Assembly: GCF_003073045.1 (NCBI RefSeq)
Contig: NC_037590.1
Location: 10,807,042-10,871,041 of the forward strand
Reading direction: 5' to 3'
DNA length: 64,000 nucleotides
DNA from: Pomacea canaliculata
Lineage: Eukaryota > Mollusca > Gastropoda > Architaenioglossa > Ampullariidae
Shown: positions 36,301 to 47,400 of the stretch, one piece after another
How the letters are laid out: the number at the start of each line of letters is the position of its first letter
Numbering within the stretch: position 1 is the first letter of the stretch
The notes under the pieces: model-generated
The model's input: only the letters and a program-made list of their open reading frames with translations
Database searches by the model: none
What the model was told of the DNA's origin: nothing
Program-made: the position numbers and the translations under genes

Positions 36301-38718
36301 GAAATGTGAGCAGTTGCACTTTCAGCAAACAGGCTGAAAGAAGGAAAAAAATAGCTTATTTAACATGTTTATAGTAAGGGGTAATCATGATAACAAGAAA
36401 ATGGAAAGAAAATAACTGATATTTCTATCGTAAAATGGGAAGAAAATAACTAGTTATAGCACTGTGTTCAGAATGATCACTTTGTACGGCAGTCCTTGCT
36501 GTTTCTGTACCTTGTGCATTTAATTAGCTGAGTTTCTTGCAGAAAGAACCCCATCATCTTGTTAAAGATCTGGCTAAAATTTGCATTTTAGCTGACTGCA
36601 CTCTCATGCTTGCCTTCAGGTATTAACTCTAAAATTAATGCCTATGATCTTTTATAAAAAAAATTAGTTTAAAGCTGATTCATTTGTGCTTGCATTAAAT
36701 AAATTTGATAAATATATGTTTTTTTTCAATGAAGTACACATGTAAGTTCCATTTTAGTAAATTTAGATTGGTAATTCCTATAACTTGATTAATTCTTACC
36801 TTTTAATTCACAAGGTTTTTTTAAAAAAAAATAAATAAATAAAGCAAGAATAAAATTACAAACTACATATCTGTTCTTTTCAGCGTAGAAGAGGCAGGTC
36901 GATATCTGGAAACCTACAAAATTTTTGAAAACAAGGCGGCAGAAGCACTTATGGAACGGACAGAGACTGATCTCAGAAACCAGGTATTATGCAAGTCAGA
37001 TGCTTACAGAGAAGATGGAATTTGAGGAATAGTGAAAATAAGGAGGTCAGGGAGGGGATAGGTTAGGATAGATGGGCAGAAGACAAAAAATTTCTGATGC
37101 AGACAGTAAATGTTTTGCCAGGTGGAAAGCCTCTAATGCTTTGCTTTCTTTGTGAAGGTCCCTAATATTTAATATTAAAAAGGAATGTTCAAATTCATTT
37201 CATAATTCTCTTCTTACCTTGCCTTTGTCTCTGTTGTAACAGTTTGCATGTTTACATATTTATTTCATGAGGCAGATCTTCTCACGTGGAAAATTGATTT
37301 TTCACTTTCAGTTGACATTCACTCTGTAATATTAAGAGAAATATAAATAAAGAGGTGTTGTCAGCATCACAACATTTCTGTATTGTAGCCTTTTGCTTTG
37401 TACATTATTCATAATGAAAATTAATGTAATGAGACTGATAATTCTCAAAATTGTTTATTTCATTTCTGCATAGATGTGAAAAGACACTAACAGGCTTTTT
37501 TAAAAGTCACTTTATAGGATTGTAAAACAAGACAATGCCTGTTGTGTCAGTGATCCTCAGTTTCTAGAAACATAGTTTGGTCAGTCAGAGCAAGACAATA
37601 TATCCACCTTGTAAAGATATAATTGTGACATTCCTTTGTCAACAGTCTTCAAATGGTAAGAATCTTAAACGTGTTGCACTTACAATGTACATTGTAGGTT
37701 TGTGACTGCCTAACAAGAGTGAAGTCTGTGAACAGAACAGATTGTGCTACCCTCATGTCTACCTTTGGAGTATGTATTACTTATGTACTATGGTGAAGCT
37801 TTCTATATAAATTATATACAGCACTGTCCTGACAGTGACAAGAGAATTAACTTGATAGCACATCTTTACTTTTCAACTTAACTTTTTACTTAACTGATTG
37901 ACAGTCTTTTTTTAAAGACATTTTTCCTCTTGTTGCCCATCAAAATATGTTTATAGATAGGATATTTGATTTTTTTTTTTTTTTAATGATCATTCTTTTC
38001 ACTTTTCTCATTTTATTCTGCCAAGTAAATATTTTTCTATTTAGTCTGTAAAACAGATTACAGCAGCCAGTGCTGAAGACCTATCATTTTGTCCGGGGTT
38101 TGGACCCCAGAAGGTTTGTTCAGTCTTCAATATTTTATAATTTCCTAATGAGAGAAACCAAGATGTTTTATAAAGATTTCAATAGTGTCTAGGAAGGCAT
38201 CATTCAGACTTAACATTACCAGATGCCAAGAACTCCATAAGCAATCTATGTAAAATAATTATGTATATGCTCAATGTGTAGTAAGCATTAAGTTTTTAGA
38301 ATTATTAGTTAATAATGTGATGCACAGAATAAGCAGAACTAAATAAGCAGAACTGAAATTTCTTCAACAGGCAAAACGACTGCATGACGTATTTAGAGAA
38401 CCATTCTTAACAGCCAAGAAGCATCTTCTTGAATCTGGTAGGTAGAATTTTCCTACAATAGATTTTCCTAGACTGTTATTTTTATCGTGTTTCTGAAAAT
38501 GACCAAGAGACATTCAGGTTTTTAATGTGTAAGAACCAGTAGAACAGATCAACTATCTTACTCCAAGGAATCAGTTAAGTTCATAGAAACACACTGTAAG
38601 ATCATACATGTTTACTTGATCTTTTTGTAAAGCTGCTTTTTTTTAATTTGTAAAATATTTTATTCTCCTTGCAGATTCTTCCTATGACAATCCTAGCCAT
38701 AGTAAGTCAGCTAGATGA
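33356..38718 (+). CDS. ERCC1: DNA excision repair protein ERCC-1 (12 exons, complete)
   Basis: Non-catalytic partner of the XPF nuclease, which cuts the 5' side of lesions in nucleotide excision repair and crosslink repair in the nucleus. I read the coding exons as 33356-33427, 34021-34327, 34565-34712, 35240-35300, 35518-35621, 35775-35874, 36543-36619, 36884-36983, 37698-37769, 38045-38113, 38371-38437 and 38675-38718. All junctions are GT-AG and the phases close to 406 residues. Family matches seen: KFVIP near the start, the central nuclease-like domain ([16 protein letters not shown], then [35 protein letters not shown]), and the C-terminal tandem helix-hairpin-helix ([31 protein letters not shown]) that binds XPF. 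Human ERCC1 is about 297 residues. The extra length lies mostly in exons 2-3, a Ser/Lys/Gln-rich, probably disordered stretch. The ATG follows an in-frame [10 protein letters not shown] start. A polyadenylation signal lies only 10 bp after the stop. Confidence 0.96.
34756..34872 (+). mobile_element. Short RTE-like LINE 3' end in ERCC1 intron 3
   Basis: About 115 bp containing GTCAGCTGCCGCCTCTATCC, CTCCCCACAACAACAGG and a GACTGACTAATG tail. It matches the 3' end of the copy at 51.8 kb. A strongly 5'-truncated LINE insertion. Confidence 0.6.
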
Positions 38719-38727
38719 TCAATTGTC

Positions 38728-38733
38728 AATAAA
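38728..38733 (+). terminator. AATAAA polyadenylation signal of ERCC1
   Basis: AATAAA lies 10 bp after the ERCC1 TGA (38716-38718). It implies a very short 3' UTR of roughly 25-40 nt. Cleavage position is inferred, not seen. Confidence 0.6.
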
Positions 38734-40059
38734 GTCAATAGCATAGAATGAATGTTAATTATGGGCATGCATGTTTATAGACATAAAAATTCAATTGTAA
38801 GTTTTAATTTATTTATTAAAAACTATTGTGGATTAAATTTTTAAATGCTGGCTTATAACATTCATTATTTATTGTAATTTATGCATTATCAAAAAATATT
38901 ATAAAGCCCTGGACCACTTAAGCTGCAGTTAAGGAGTTTGGACCCCAATCACCACGGCTTAATAGTCTTGCACTGTATATGTATATTTACATTCAAGTCA
39001 CAGTGTGTTTGCACTGGAATGAATTGTTGGCAAAGCTAATGATAATTTATGTCTGTGATAAATTGTAGCTTAATGCAAAATTTATTCACATACTTTTATA
39101 GAAATTCTAGATATCATAAAACAATAAATATCAACATAAGAATTTATTTTGTGAGTAAAGATGAATAAACATTAATTACATTCAAATAAAATGAGTCTCA
39201 GTGGAAATTTTCTGTTTTGCTATTTCCTTTGATGGCAAATTTAAAGCATTTGAAATAATAGACAGACAACACTTAGGAAGATTGTAAGCTAATTAATATT
39301 ACCTAGGTTTAGCTGCACATGGTCAGTGAAAATGATTAAGAAAAATATGGCTTTCAAGGACAACCCTGAGAGATTCGAGAGCGATAATTGTACGGAACAA
39401 TAAAGTAAAGTATTCCTGACAAGAGGATCAGAGAAGAACAGAACTGGTGGGGCAACCATCTCCAACCCAACAAGCCTCCAGGTGACAGATAGCTGTGAAA
39501 TAAGTTGGGCTTGCCCAGAAAAATAAGTAGTCACAGACCAACTGGCGGTGCTCACAGATACCAGGTAGTGTTGCTATCTCTATAGAATATCACAAGTCCC
39601 CTAGACTGGGGTCACCAGGTGAACGTGAGCACCCAAACTCTTGCAAGTCCCCAGTAGCTGAACAGAGAGGAGGAACTTTTTATAACTGCTGTGAAGAAAC
39701 CAGCTGTGATAAACTAGCCAGGTAGATGGGGCTTGACAGATTTGCAAAATCAACCTGTCTATGAAATTAACCACTCTGATCTGAAATTATATGTACTGGG
39801 CCTACTACAGGTATAAAACACAACAATGCAATAGCATTAAATGACATAACCAAAACAATCCCTCGACATGGTGCTCTACCTTTGGTCCTGCCAGGGTGGA
39901 AGAGTGCTGAGCTATTCACCTCAATGGCAGAAAGTTGTGGAATCTAGCAAGAACAATGAATATTGAAAAATCCACAATCATACCAATAATACTGGAAATG
40001 AATAATGAAGTCACTGCAGGCAAGCATGCTACTGACAATCACATCAATTTCTGGTTATT
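38734..40059. other. ERCC1-GNPTG intergenic, left part
   Basis: No gene seen. The GC-richer part 39400-39950 looks repeat-derived (degenerate, no frame), adjoining the 3' end of the minus-strand LINE fragment. Confidence 0.4.
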
Positions 40060-40865
40060 AGAGGAAGTGCATAGATAGATGCGGCAGCTGATAAGGCCAT
40101 TGTTGATACATCCCTTGTTTCTCCTCTCTGTATTCGGCACTTATAATCCTTGTTTCACATCTGTAAAGCAGGATGAGTATGAGGAACTTGTACAGATTGC
40201 ATTTTGTGGTAGACCTGGTGATTATAGCTGTGCCAGACCCTGTGCAGCCTAGCCATTGCAGCTGTTGCGATCCTGACATGTATATATGTCATGGAGCTGG
40301 CGTCTTTGGAGATGGTGGTTCCCAAGTACTGCTGACCTCTTAAAGCTGTGCTCCATTATTGTATATATCTGCTTTTCCATTGCCAATGACTGTGACTTTA
40401 CTTTTGTCAGTCATCTCCATTCCATGTTAGAACTGTCAATCTGTTGCTAAGGTCTTGCAGTTCATTTGTGCCTGCTATCAGATCGATATTATCTGTAAAG
40501 TAGTTCATCGGTGACACTGATGTGATTCTGTACTACCTTCAACATGGCTTTGCTTGGGTGGCTTATTGTTTCATAGTTCTGGCAGTTTTCTGTTTCCTTT
40601 TTTTTTTTTTTTTTTTTTTTTTTTGGAAGGGATAAGACTGCATCCATTTTTTGCATTCCCAGACTCTTTGCCACAGAGCAGTGATAGCCTTTGTTGTTTC
40701 ATCCCCACCCTGCTTGAGCAGCTCAGCTGAGACCTTCCTACCTTCAGACTGCCTGCTATTCTTTTGATCTCTTCCCATAGGACCGGTAGGTTCACTGGTT
40801 GTTTTAAAGGGTGTTGTATGGAAAGTTGTACAAGTCTTTGCAATGTTCATTCCATCAGTTGAGTA
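40060..40865 (-). mobile_element. RTE-like LINE fragment (reverse transcriptase part)
   Basis: Minus-strand frames give WEEIKRIAGSLKVGRSQ and AELLKQGGDETTKAITALWQ, then NCQNYETISHPSKAMLKVV. Further down come LIAGTNEELQDL-like and ILLYRCETRIISAEYREE pieces. These are hallmarks of the reverse transcriptase of RTE-type non-LTR elements. A T-run (40600-40623) interrupts it, and several frame changes and deletions show it is dead. The 3' end shares GGCCTT(G/A)TCAGCTGCCGC with the copies at 51.8 kb and 34.8 kb. Confidence 0.75.
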
Positions 40866-41174
40866 TGAGGAGGCTATTGCTGATGAAGTTCAGGCTCAGT
40901 TAATCTAATAATAGTCCACTATGCTAAACCAGCTAATAGCAAATCCTGTTACTTAAATTTCTTTGTGTTAATTCTGATTAAATATTGTGTTTTAGCCACA
41001 TGAACCACCAAGAACTAAGAAAGCCACATAAAACTGGAAACAAACCAAATTTATTTTATAACTTGTATTTTTATTCCCAAAATGATACATTCAGTAGTGC
41101 ATAGCAACAACGTTGGAATCAACCCACCAACAGCTTGTCTTTCAGTACATTCTTTCCATCAATGTGTGCATTTA

Positions 41175-41420
41175 TAATAATAATAAAGTGAACATATATA
41201 GCACCATATCCAGGCCCTAAGGGCAAGTTCATGGCGCTTTACAGAAACACATACATACCCAGATATATGCAACATGCAAAACTGTTGTATATTGGAATGT
41301 CATATGAGATAAAAGATATACTGCCAGAAGCTGCTCCCAGCATGCATAATCCATTTAAAAACTAATCCTGACTGCAACTGCTCCTTTCAACACAAGTCCA
41401 GTCACAGAGCTGATCTGATA
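41175..41420. repeat. Interspersed repeat with AAT-rich start (copy 1)
   Basis: AATAATAATAAAGTGAACAT, then TATAGCACCATATCCAGG...GCGCTTTACAGAAACACA. It resembles the copy at 48.38-48.57 kb (GAACATTTTTATAGTAC...AGTGCTTTACAAAAG). This is the type of short repeat with a GCGCTTTACA block common in mollusc DNA. Limits approximate; class unknown. Confidence 0.45.
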
Positions 41421-41534
41421 GGTAGAAGTCTTTTTTTGTACTTGCTGGATTGCCTACAGAATGCCTAATTGAAAAACTAAAATAAGTACACAAGCCGTCA
41501 GAAGAGAAGCGGTGCAAACTCACCGAAATAATAC

Positions 41535-41636
41535 CTTCAAGGCATTCAACTGTTTGTCTCCTTCATGAGTTGGAAATCCAAACACTTTCATACATCTTTT
41601 TAGTGTAGTGCTCAAATTCTTAGTACAGTCATTGGG
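41535..41636 (-). CDS. Possible extra exon downstream of GNPTG
   Basis: A 34-codon open stretch on the minus strand is preceded by a pyrimidine-poor AATAG acceptor-like site and followed by AAG|GTATTA. It reads PNDCTKNLSTTLKRCMK then VFGFPTHEGDKQLNALK. If not spliced it stops five codons later. Phase 0 at both ends fits GNPTG exon 7 but not exon 8. It could be an alternative GNPTG terminal exon or chance. Confidence 0.25.
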
Positions 41637-42323
41637 CTATTAAAAAAATTCTTCTTCTATAAATTGTTTAAACACTGATAATATTCAACAATGTTTTGTG
41701 CTTCTAAACAAATATAAAAATGTCCCATAGCCTTGTGGCTGTAAGAACTTTCAACATCAGTGGTTCACCATGTCTAAGGTGTGGTATGTGGAAAGTGGAG
41801 CACAGCCTTATGCTTCTGCAACCTTTATCTTCTCTGATATAATCAGGTACTTGTCTGCTAAGCAGATCCTGAGTTGGCAGAGGATTTCCTCCAACTTTAA
41901 ACCAGCAACATTCTTCTCCATAATTAAGTGCACTAGCCATCAGGCTACAAACTCCCAAAAAGCATTTTATTTATGAAAGCATGTACTTTTTCACCATCCC
42001 ACCAGAGAACAATGAAGAAGCTCACTGACAAATTTATTCATTATGAAGCTGAAAATCAGAAGAAAGGAAACAATATCCCCTACCTCCTATGAAAAAATAA
42101 AAAAAGATGAACTCGTTGGAGAGTTATGAAATAGTTGAATTGTGAGAAACATCTGTGCCATTGCCACCTGAAAATCAGACAAAATTTATGAACAGGGCTT
42201 CTGACATTATCATCTGCAATTATTTAAACTTTTTTGGTTGACATTATTCACCTGTGCTGTCTTGGGTGAATATTTTTAACGGCATCAAATTTCCTGGTTA
42301 ACACAGTAATACATTGAAAGGCT

Positions 42324-45300
42324 TTAAATAAATGTACCTTCATAAGTTGCCAGCTTCAGTCTCAGCCTCTCCATTTCTTCCTGCAAACGTCTGTATTCCT
42401 GTGGATTAAAACATGCAACATGAAAACAAAGTCTGCCAAGATGATGGTGAGATTTTATATTAAATATGTGTGACATTTTATTTCAAGAGTACTAGAAAGA
42501 ATTTTATAATTATTGTAGTGAATACTCGTGCACATAAACATCCTGAATAAAATAGCATTCAAAAGTGACTTTCGCCATTTGATTCCTTCGTCAACTAATT
42601 TGTTTTTGTAATCTATTAATTTTTGCTGCATGCTGACACATCACATGAGGTGCACATAGTTGATGAAAGCAGAAGCAAATTTTTGATCTATTAAAATGAG
42701 GATGGCTACTCACTGCAGTATTTACCTTTTCCGAGTCTTAACTGCTTGCCTATCTCAGATATCGCTATAAAGAAAAAACATAAACCAGGCCTCTCTCCCT
42801 AAAGCAACACAGTAGTTTAGGATACTGTATAACAGGCGTGTCAAACTGAGGGTCCCCCAAGGGCCATATGGGTCACGTTTGAATTGTCATGAGGGCCACA
42901 CAAAGGCAGAACCAAAAATTGCCATAATCCTTGTTTTTAAACTTTTCATGAAGGTATGAAAAAGACCCATATAAAAGAATTTATGAATCGCTACAGTGTC
43001 CTTTGTGTGGGCTACAGGTGTGTTTGCAATGGGCCCGCAGGCCGCGTATTTGACATGTCTGCTGTATAACCTGACAGGATACAACAAATTGGTAATTCAC
43101 AATTCACCAAGTTCAATCAGGCAGCTTACCTGTGTGCACTGTCCTAGAGAATAAAATTCTCTATTACGATCTTGATGTTTTTTCTCCTCTGTAGCTTTAG
43201 CCTCTTGCAAAAATTGTTGGCGCTGTTGAAGTGTTAGACGTAATCCAGCTTCTTGAAAAATTTTCTCTAAACGTTTTTTATATCCCTAGGTTAAAAAAAA
43301 GTATACTTATAAGATCAAACATCATGTTGTAAAAGTAAAATCTTCACAAAAATTGCACTAAAAACTGTTTCAAGCAAAGCTAGTACAAAAAGGAAAGATA
43401 TAGCACAAAAAAAATCAGTCACAATATACATTTTCTTTTTTCACCTTGTATGTTATTTCCAGACGTCTGTACTGCCCTTCCAAGATGTCCCATTTTTTCC
43501 TGAGATCCGAACTTAGGATAGGATAAACCAGAAGTGAATGTGGATGGCACACTAATGGAGTGCTGAATTCCATTTTATAGTGACAGGTCTGAGGTTCTCT
43601 CACACTTATTATGTCACTGGTATTTCCACATAAAAATCTAACCTTGAACAAAACAGTTATATGCAAGTAAAAAACCAGAAGTATGTTTTCAAAAACACAC
43701 TACAAAATGTATTCAATAAAAACTATAATACAACCATCATGATGTCAGTATTCTAAATTCTGGATTGCTTCTGTCCATTAACATTTTTTCTCAGGCATGT
43801 GATTTTGTGAGGAAAAAATGCTTCCACCTATATTTTAGGAGAATATGGAGGTGTTTAAAGCAATTTTAGGAGAATAGGAAGAGGTGTTAAAGGGATAAGA
43901 AGGGAATAGGGATACAACAGATATGGAGTGAAAGTCACTGTTCTGTGAAGCCATTTGGTGCCCTTCTTTCCAGTTTATTTTCCTGAAGCCCTGCCAAGTT
44001 TGCTGCTGTGGTGTGCTAGGTGCAGAGTGCTTCTATAGCGCTGTTTCTAGACAGCCATTTAGTCTTTGGTGTGTGCAATAATTATTATAATGTTAATAAT
44101 GTGAGTGCACGTCTTCCCTTTCTTAGTATTTATTTACCCTACCTTAGGGAAAAATCTTATAATTATTTAAGAAAAAACAATATCTGCATTATACTTTTTT
44201 TAATTTATACATGTTGTTTTTATACTTTAATTATTAGTTTTATTCTTCCAGTTACCTTTCAAAAACATGCAAGTGAAAAACTCATCATTTTGAAATCAAA
44301 TCTTTTTACACAAAGTTTCACAATTTAAGGATAGCTCAAGTTGAAAATGTAACTAAGTTGAAATTTGCTAACAAGGTGAATTTAAAAAATGCTTTATAAT
44401 TATGGTTAATTAGGAAAACGAAACAGTGAGACTATCAAGTAAAAGGTATTCCACTATAGCAGACTGTTACTACAATTATATAAGGTCCAGACAGCAACAA
44501 TAAATATAAATTCTACCTTGATACTCCTATGTATCTGTCCACAATCATCACCATCCTTCATTTCCATTGCAACAAAGGTGTTATTTTCAATCTCCCATTC
44601 CTGCCAAACCCTGTAAACAGATTTTTAAATTAATAATGTTTTATAGGCATTTCCAGAAGACATAAAAGCTATTGTCTTCTAACAAAATATATAGTAAAAC
44701 AAAATAATATCAAGGACCAATCATCATGTTGATCTTGACATACTGTGCAATGTACAGGTACAAAACCATTAATTTAAGCACAAAGGGTAAAAAACAAACT
44801 ATGTGCATATGGATCACATTCTCCTCTTTTCTAGCAAAAGACTCCTTAATTGTCATTAACCCCGAGCATGACTTTGGCTCAAAATTTTATGTAAACCCTT
44901 AACATTTACAGGTAACCATTTTGATCCCAGATGCAGTCTTAAGTACAAGTACCTCTCTTGATTAACTGTTTTCAAAGCATATGCTAGTAAAATGGATGTG
45001 AGACTTTTGAGACTTACTGGACTATATAAATTGTATCAGCAGTCCTTTATATGAAACTGTGTTTTATTCACAGGTACAGAGATGTGTCTGTGTTGTGTAC
45101 TTTAAAGTTCATATATCAAGTCAAAGGGCTATATGCTTGTTTAAGCATCAGCTATTCCCCCAAACTACATCCTTTTCCAGTTGGGACCATGTCATGCAAA
45201 CTGCCTTCGCCACGATGTGATGATGTTTTCTTACCCCAGAATGCCTTTGAAAGGATTCCAGTGGTATCCTTGTTCATGTTGAGTAATATTCGAGAAAGGG

Positions 45301-47087
45301 CAGAACTCGTATTTGTAACTGAAACACAATTCATATGTGATAGGGTGACAGCAATGATCGTGATGACACCAGAGGAGAAAGACACTTTATCATTTCAAGC
45401 AAACTTTTAGTAACTATAAAAACACATCAATAGTTCCTCTCACCTTTTACAATGTGTTAAAGAACAAACTCATCACTATCTATAACTAGCAAGAGTGCCA
45501 TCATGCCTCATCTCCAGATCACAAAGATGGGATAAACATTATGTTGCTGCACATCTTTCTCTCTCTCTCTTCCTCTTGCTTGCTCTCTGTCTCACGGGGT
45601 ACCCTCTGAGATGAAGCTTACATAATTTCCCTTGCATTGTAGATTTATCTGTTTGGAGCCATAGGTAACATCTTGTAATTGGTAAAATAAACATTAACAC
45701 TAAGCTGCTCCAGAACAAAACACTACATCCAGACATAGTATATGACTTTTTCATGGAAAAAGAATAGTTCTGCAAAATTGGATTAGGACCTGAAAAACAG
45801 TATTGATTTGCAAACAGCTACTCTTCCCTACTCCTTTAAAACACATTCTGCTTTAAGTATAAGATTTATGTGTTACCTTCTAATGCAGAAGGAGAATGAT
45901 GACTGGATGCACTAAACAACACTATGAAACAGCTCAACAAAGACAGGGTTAAAACTATAAAAAAAAAGTAGAGCCACTTGTTATAAATGTATTGCTTAAA
46001 AAATTACTGACTGGCATGAAGCTACAATGAATTAATTATCATTATCTTCTGATTAGAAAGAGTAAGAAAAAAAGGAAACCTACTTCTCCAGAATCTTTCT
46101 AAAACATCGTCCTGCAAGTTGCGTTAAATGGACAGGACCTGACACATTTGAAGGCTTCACTCTCATCTTCAATTTTTCTTCCTGTGCAGCCGCTGCACCC
46201 CACTGCCGATTGTTATTCATGTTGTTGAATCTAGCAAAAAAAAATTTCAATGTTTATTGTTCCCATCTCATGCATGTTGCCCATATGCTAGCAATAAGCA
46301 GTCCATAACACATCTATTTATGATTGTGTCTATGTGTGTGCCTTTGGTTATATCTATAAGCATGCAGGCCTGTGTGTAGATATGTATGTGTATGTGTGAA
46401 TACACACTTGGGCTTGTGTGGTGTGAAGTAAAAAAGTGAAAGAACCACGCAAGTCAACTAACAGATGCAGTTTGAAGCAAAACATCAGTGTCATCAAGAA
46501 CTTTTACAGTCCTCAATACACTGAACAAATATTACATAGCATTTTCATAAGTATAATTCGAAACAATTTCATTGTAAATAAACATGCTAATCATGCACTC
46601 ATGCAATTGCTTACCCATAGCTAGAGGGTTCATCCACAATTTTCATGTCAATCAGGTCCTTATTAGCTGTAACTGAACAAAGACAAAATATGAGCATTGC
46701 GAAATATTAATTATCTCTGCATGTGCACTAAACAGACTTTTCTTTTTCTGTTTGTGTTCCTCGACCGTCCCTTTATATACAAGACAAATTAAGACAGATG
46801 ATCATGACATAAGATGATCTTCTAACTTATTAGTGACCATATAACACGATTAATCTGGAAGCACTAGTAAGCAGCCAAACACGTATATGAACCCATTGTG
46901 CGTACACAAGAACACAGCTCTCTCATACAAACATTGATCTAAAACTGCTTGTAGTTTTAATGTACACAATTGTTTTAAGTCATCTAATGTGAAACGAAGA
47001 ACATTTACCTGAAATGTAACAAATATTAAGTATCTGGCATATAACCAAATGGATAATGATAAAGCTGTCAAATTGATGGCGTCTCAT
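42324..47087 (-). CDS. GNPTG: N-acetylglucosamine-1-phosphotransferase gamma subunit (8 exons, complete)
   Basis: Golgi-lumen accessory subunit of the GlcNAc-1-phosphotransferase that starts the mannose-6-phosphate tag on lysosomal hydrolases. Exons, read 5' to 3' on the minus strand: 47087-47009, 46672-46615, 46230-46084, 45318-45235, 44610-44517, 43642-43445, 43285-43130 and 42398-42324. Phases close to 296 residues (human about 305). Exon 1 encodes [18 protein letters not shown], a signal-peptide-like segment. Matches to the family: [41 protein letters not shown] (N-glycosylation site NNT), then [14 protein letters not shown] in the MRH/DMAP region. A C-terminal helical [16 protein letters not shown] part follows. 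The cysteines expected for the MRH fold are present. The last exon reads through a possible donor (GAAGGTACAT) to TAA; a longer spliced C-terminus is possible. Divergent from TSR3, with a 229-bp hAT-type MITE in the last intron. Confidence 0.94.
42833..43061. mobile_element. hAT-type MITE in the last GNPTG intron
   Basis: 229 bp starting CAGGCGTGTCAAACTG and ending CGTATTTGACATGTCTG, with TIRs matching in inverted orientation. The 8-bp duplication is CTGTATAA at 42825-42832 and 43062-43069. The interior includes GGGCCATATGGGTCACG and GGGCCCGCAGGCCGCG tracts, the pattern of the widespread 'GTGTCAAACT...GGGCC' hAT MITEs of animals. It lies between GNPTG exons 7 and 8 without touching splice sites. 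Confidence 0.88.
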
Positions 47088-47400
47088 TGTCTCAGTCTCC
47101 GTAAAAGATTATTGCTTCTGCAATTTTCGCTCCCTCCCATCGTCTGCCGTTCCAGACCAGATTACAGCATGCTGGCAATTTCACAGCAATCATTTATCTT
47201 CAAATGTAATCTCAGAAATAAGTCTAATTTAATAAATTTTAATTTTAAAGAAAAAATTATATGAAAAACCATGTCATATAAAACAGTTAGTTGTTTGTTT
47301 TTAATAATTACGACAATGCTGTTTGTGGCTTTTAAATTGAAATGGTTTCATCATAGAGAGACTTAAGCACCTTTAGCGTTAGATTAAACAGTTTAAACAA
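47088..47400. promoter_or_regulatory. Shared GNPTG/TSR3 divergent promoter region
   Basis: Only 313 bp separate the GNPTG ATG (minus) from the TSR3 ATG (plus). The interval must hold both 5' UTRs and both transcription starts unless an upstream non-coding exon exists. No clear TATA box is placed for either gene. The bidirectional-promoter reading is inferred from spacing and orientation. Confidence 0.6.
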
